From: Bacteroidaceae bacterium
GTDB taxonomy: Bacteria; Bacteroidota; Bacteroidia; Bacteroidales; Bacteroidaceae
DNA: 5,842 nucleotides
Assembly: GCA_900772575.1 (NCBI GenBank)
Contig: CAAHEN010000152.1
Coordinates: 1 to 5,842, forward strand
Direction: 5' to 3'
Shown here: piece by piece, positions 5,405 to 5,842 of the stretch
Numbering within the stretch: position 1 is the first letter of the stretch
Layout: each line of letters starts with the position of its first letter
Position numbers and translations under genes: made by a program
Notes under the pieces: model-generated
Databases searched by the model: none
What the model was told of the DNA's origin: nothing
Seen by the model: only the letters and a program-made list of their open reading frames with translations

Positions 5405-5842
5405 GACGCGCTATTATAATATTTTTTGGCTTTATCTTACAGATAATAGCCTTGACAGCTCAGAGTATAAACCTCTATGATTGGTCAACAGCGGGAGTGC
5501 AGGTGAATAAGCAAATCTCAATTTTTGATGATTCAAAAATAAAAGCTGCCATATCTCCCAATCTGAAAATTCGAGTTTTCAAAGAATTCAAATTGTCTTC
5601 GCCCGACAACAAATATCATTATACCTTGCGGTTGAATGACACCGACCAGTCTTTGTATGACGACAATACCTGCTATGATGCCTTTACTCTCGTTGACAGC
5701 AAGGGTGATGTGATCCTCTATCGCTGGGGGCGTGATCCGCTTTCCACCGTCAAATACTTGACGACCAACCTGTCTGATGACCGCTTTTTTATTCAAGTTC
5801 CTCTTGACGAGGAGAGCTTTGCCCTGATATTCAGCGGCTGGC
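5401..5842 (+). CDS. Putative cognate immunity protein, 5' part (runs off the window)
   Basis: The ATG at 5401 overlaps the toxin stop as ATGA, so translation is probably coupled and this is the best candidate for the cognate immunity protein. The visible 147 codons give a signal peptide (residues 1-20, LTA|Q), SINLYDWS, a variable segment (SPDNKYHYTLRL, CYDAFTLVD, GRDPLSTVKYL) and FIQVPLDEESFALIF, with the family VPLD motif at residue 133. The 5' part is AT-rich (20 of 60 GC in 5401-5460) and rises to 28 of 60 at 5641-5700, unlike the GC-rich orphan copies. It is closest in its N-terminal half to the broken gene at 1236. The last 75 bases equal 1-75 in the same frame. Joined to the fragment ending at 335, it makes a 233-residue protein. 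A periplasmic location agrees with a cell-wall-targeting toxin. Confidence 0.9.
   Translation, partial: MRRAIIIFFGFILQIIALTAQSINLYDWSTAGVQVNKQISIFDDSKIKAAISPNLKIRVFKEFKLSSPDNKYHYTLRLNDTDQSLYDDNTCYDAFTLVDSKGDVILYRWGRDPLSTVKYLTTNLSDDRFFIQVPLDEESFALIFSGW
5768..5842. repeat. Terminal direct repeat, right copy (identical to 1-75)
   Basis: This is a perfect 75-base match to the window start, inside the gene beginning at 5401. The reading frames of both copies agree (base 5770 is a first codon position, as is base 3). If the ends are joined, the unit is 5,767 bp. Confidence 0.97.

Noticed and set aside
1..5842. Small plasmid with a replication origin
   Set aside because: No Rep, Mob or iteron cluster is seen. 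End identity alone does not show a plasmid, and a loop from a tandem repeat explains it.

Overview
The window looks like a piece of a Bacteroidota (probably Bacteroidales) genome. Four things point there: a TTTG-N20-TATATTTG promoter that fits the Bacteroidota -33/-7 consensus, A-rich leaders with no clear Shine-Dalgarno, signal peptides that all cleave as Ala|Gln (the Bacteroidetes 'Q-rule'), and a secreted protein with CxxC...CxC modules and a swapped C-terminal domain. No gene identifies the species. All supported genes lie on the + strand.

Layout. Positions 1-3545 hold a head-to-tail array of five members of one secreted protein family of about 231-238 residues, separated by 86-118 bp spacers. 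They are a 3' fragment (3-335), an intact gene (454-1149), a copy broken by one in-frame TAA (1236-1934), and two intact genes (2025-2738 and 2829-3545). A 263-bp non-coding stretch follows, with a weak hairpin after the array, a good promoter (3714-3745) and two adjoining perfect inverted repeats at the expected transcript start. Next comes a 531-residue protein (3809-5404). It has an N-terminal hydrophobic segment, a globular region, four tandem tetra-cysteine modules, a Gly-rich linker and a C-terminal domain with a Cys...His pattern like a peptidoglycan-cleaving cysteine hydrolase. Another member of the small secreted family starts at 5401, overlaps its stop codon by 4 bp (ATGA) and runs off the window.

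Interpretation (inference). This is a polymorphic toxin with its cognate immunity gene and a string of paralogous, partly decaying, mosaic immunity genes. Periplasmic signal peptides on the immunity family match a toxin acting on peptidoglycan. The family members mix different N-terminal halves with different C-terminal halves, as expected of recombination among paralogues.

The first 75 bases (1-75) are identical to the last 75 (5768-5842). Joining the ends puts the truncated gene at 5401 exactly in frame with the fragment ending at 335, giving a 233-residue protein of normal family length. The contig is therefore either a 5,767-bp circle or, more likely because no replication or mobilisation gene is present, an assembly loop from a tandemly repeated chromosomal cassette. 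In that view the order is promoter - toxin - cognate immunity - four further immunity paralogues, possibly one long transcription unit.
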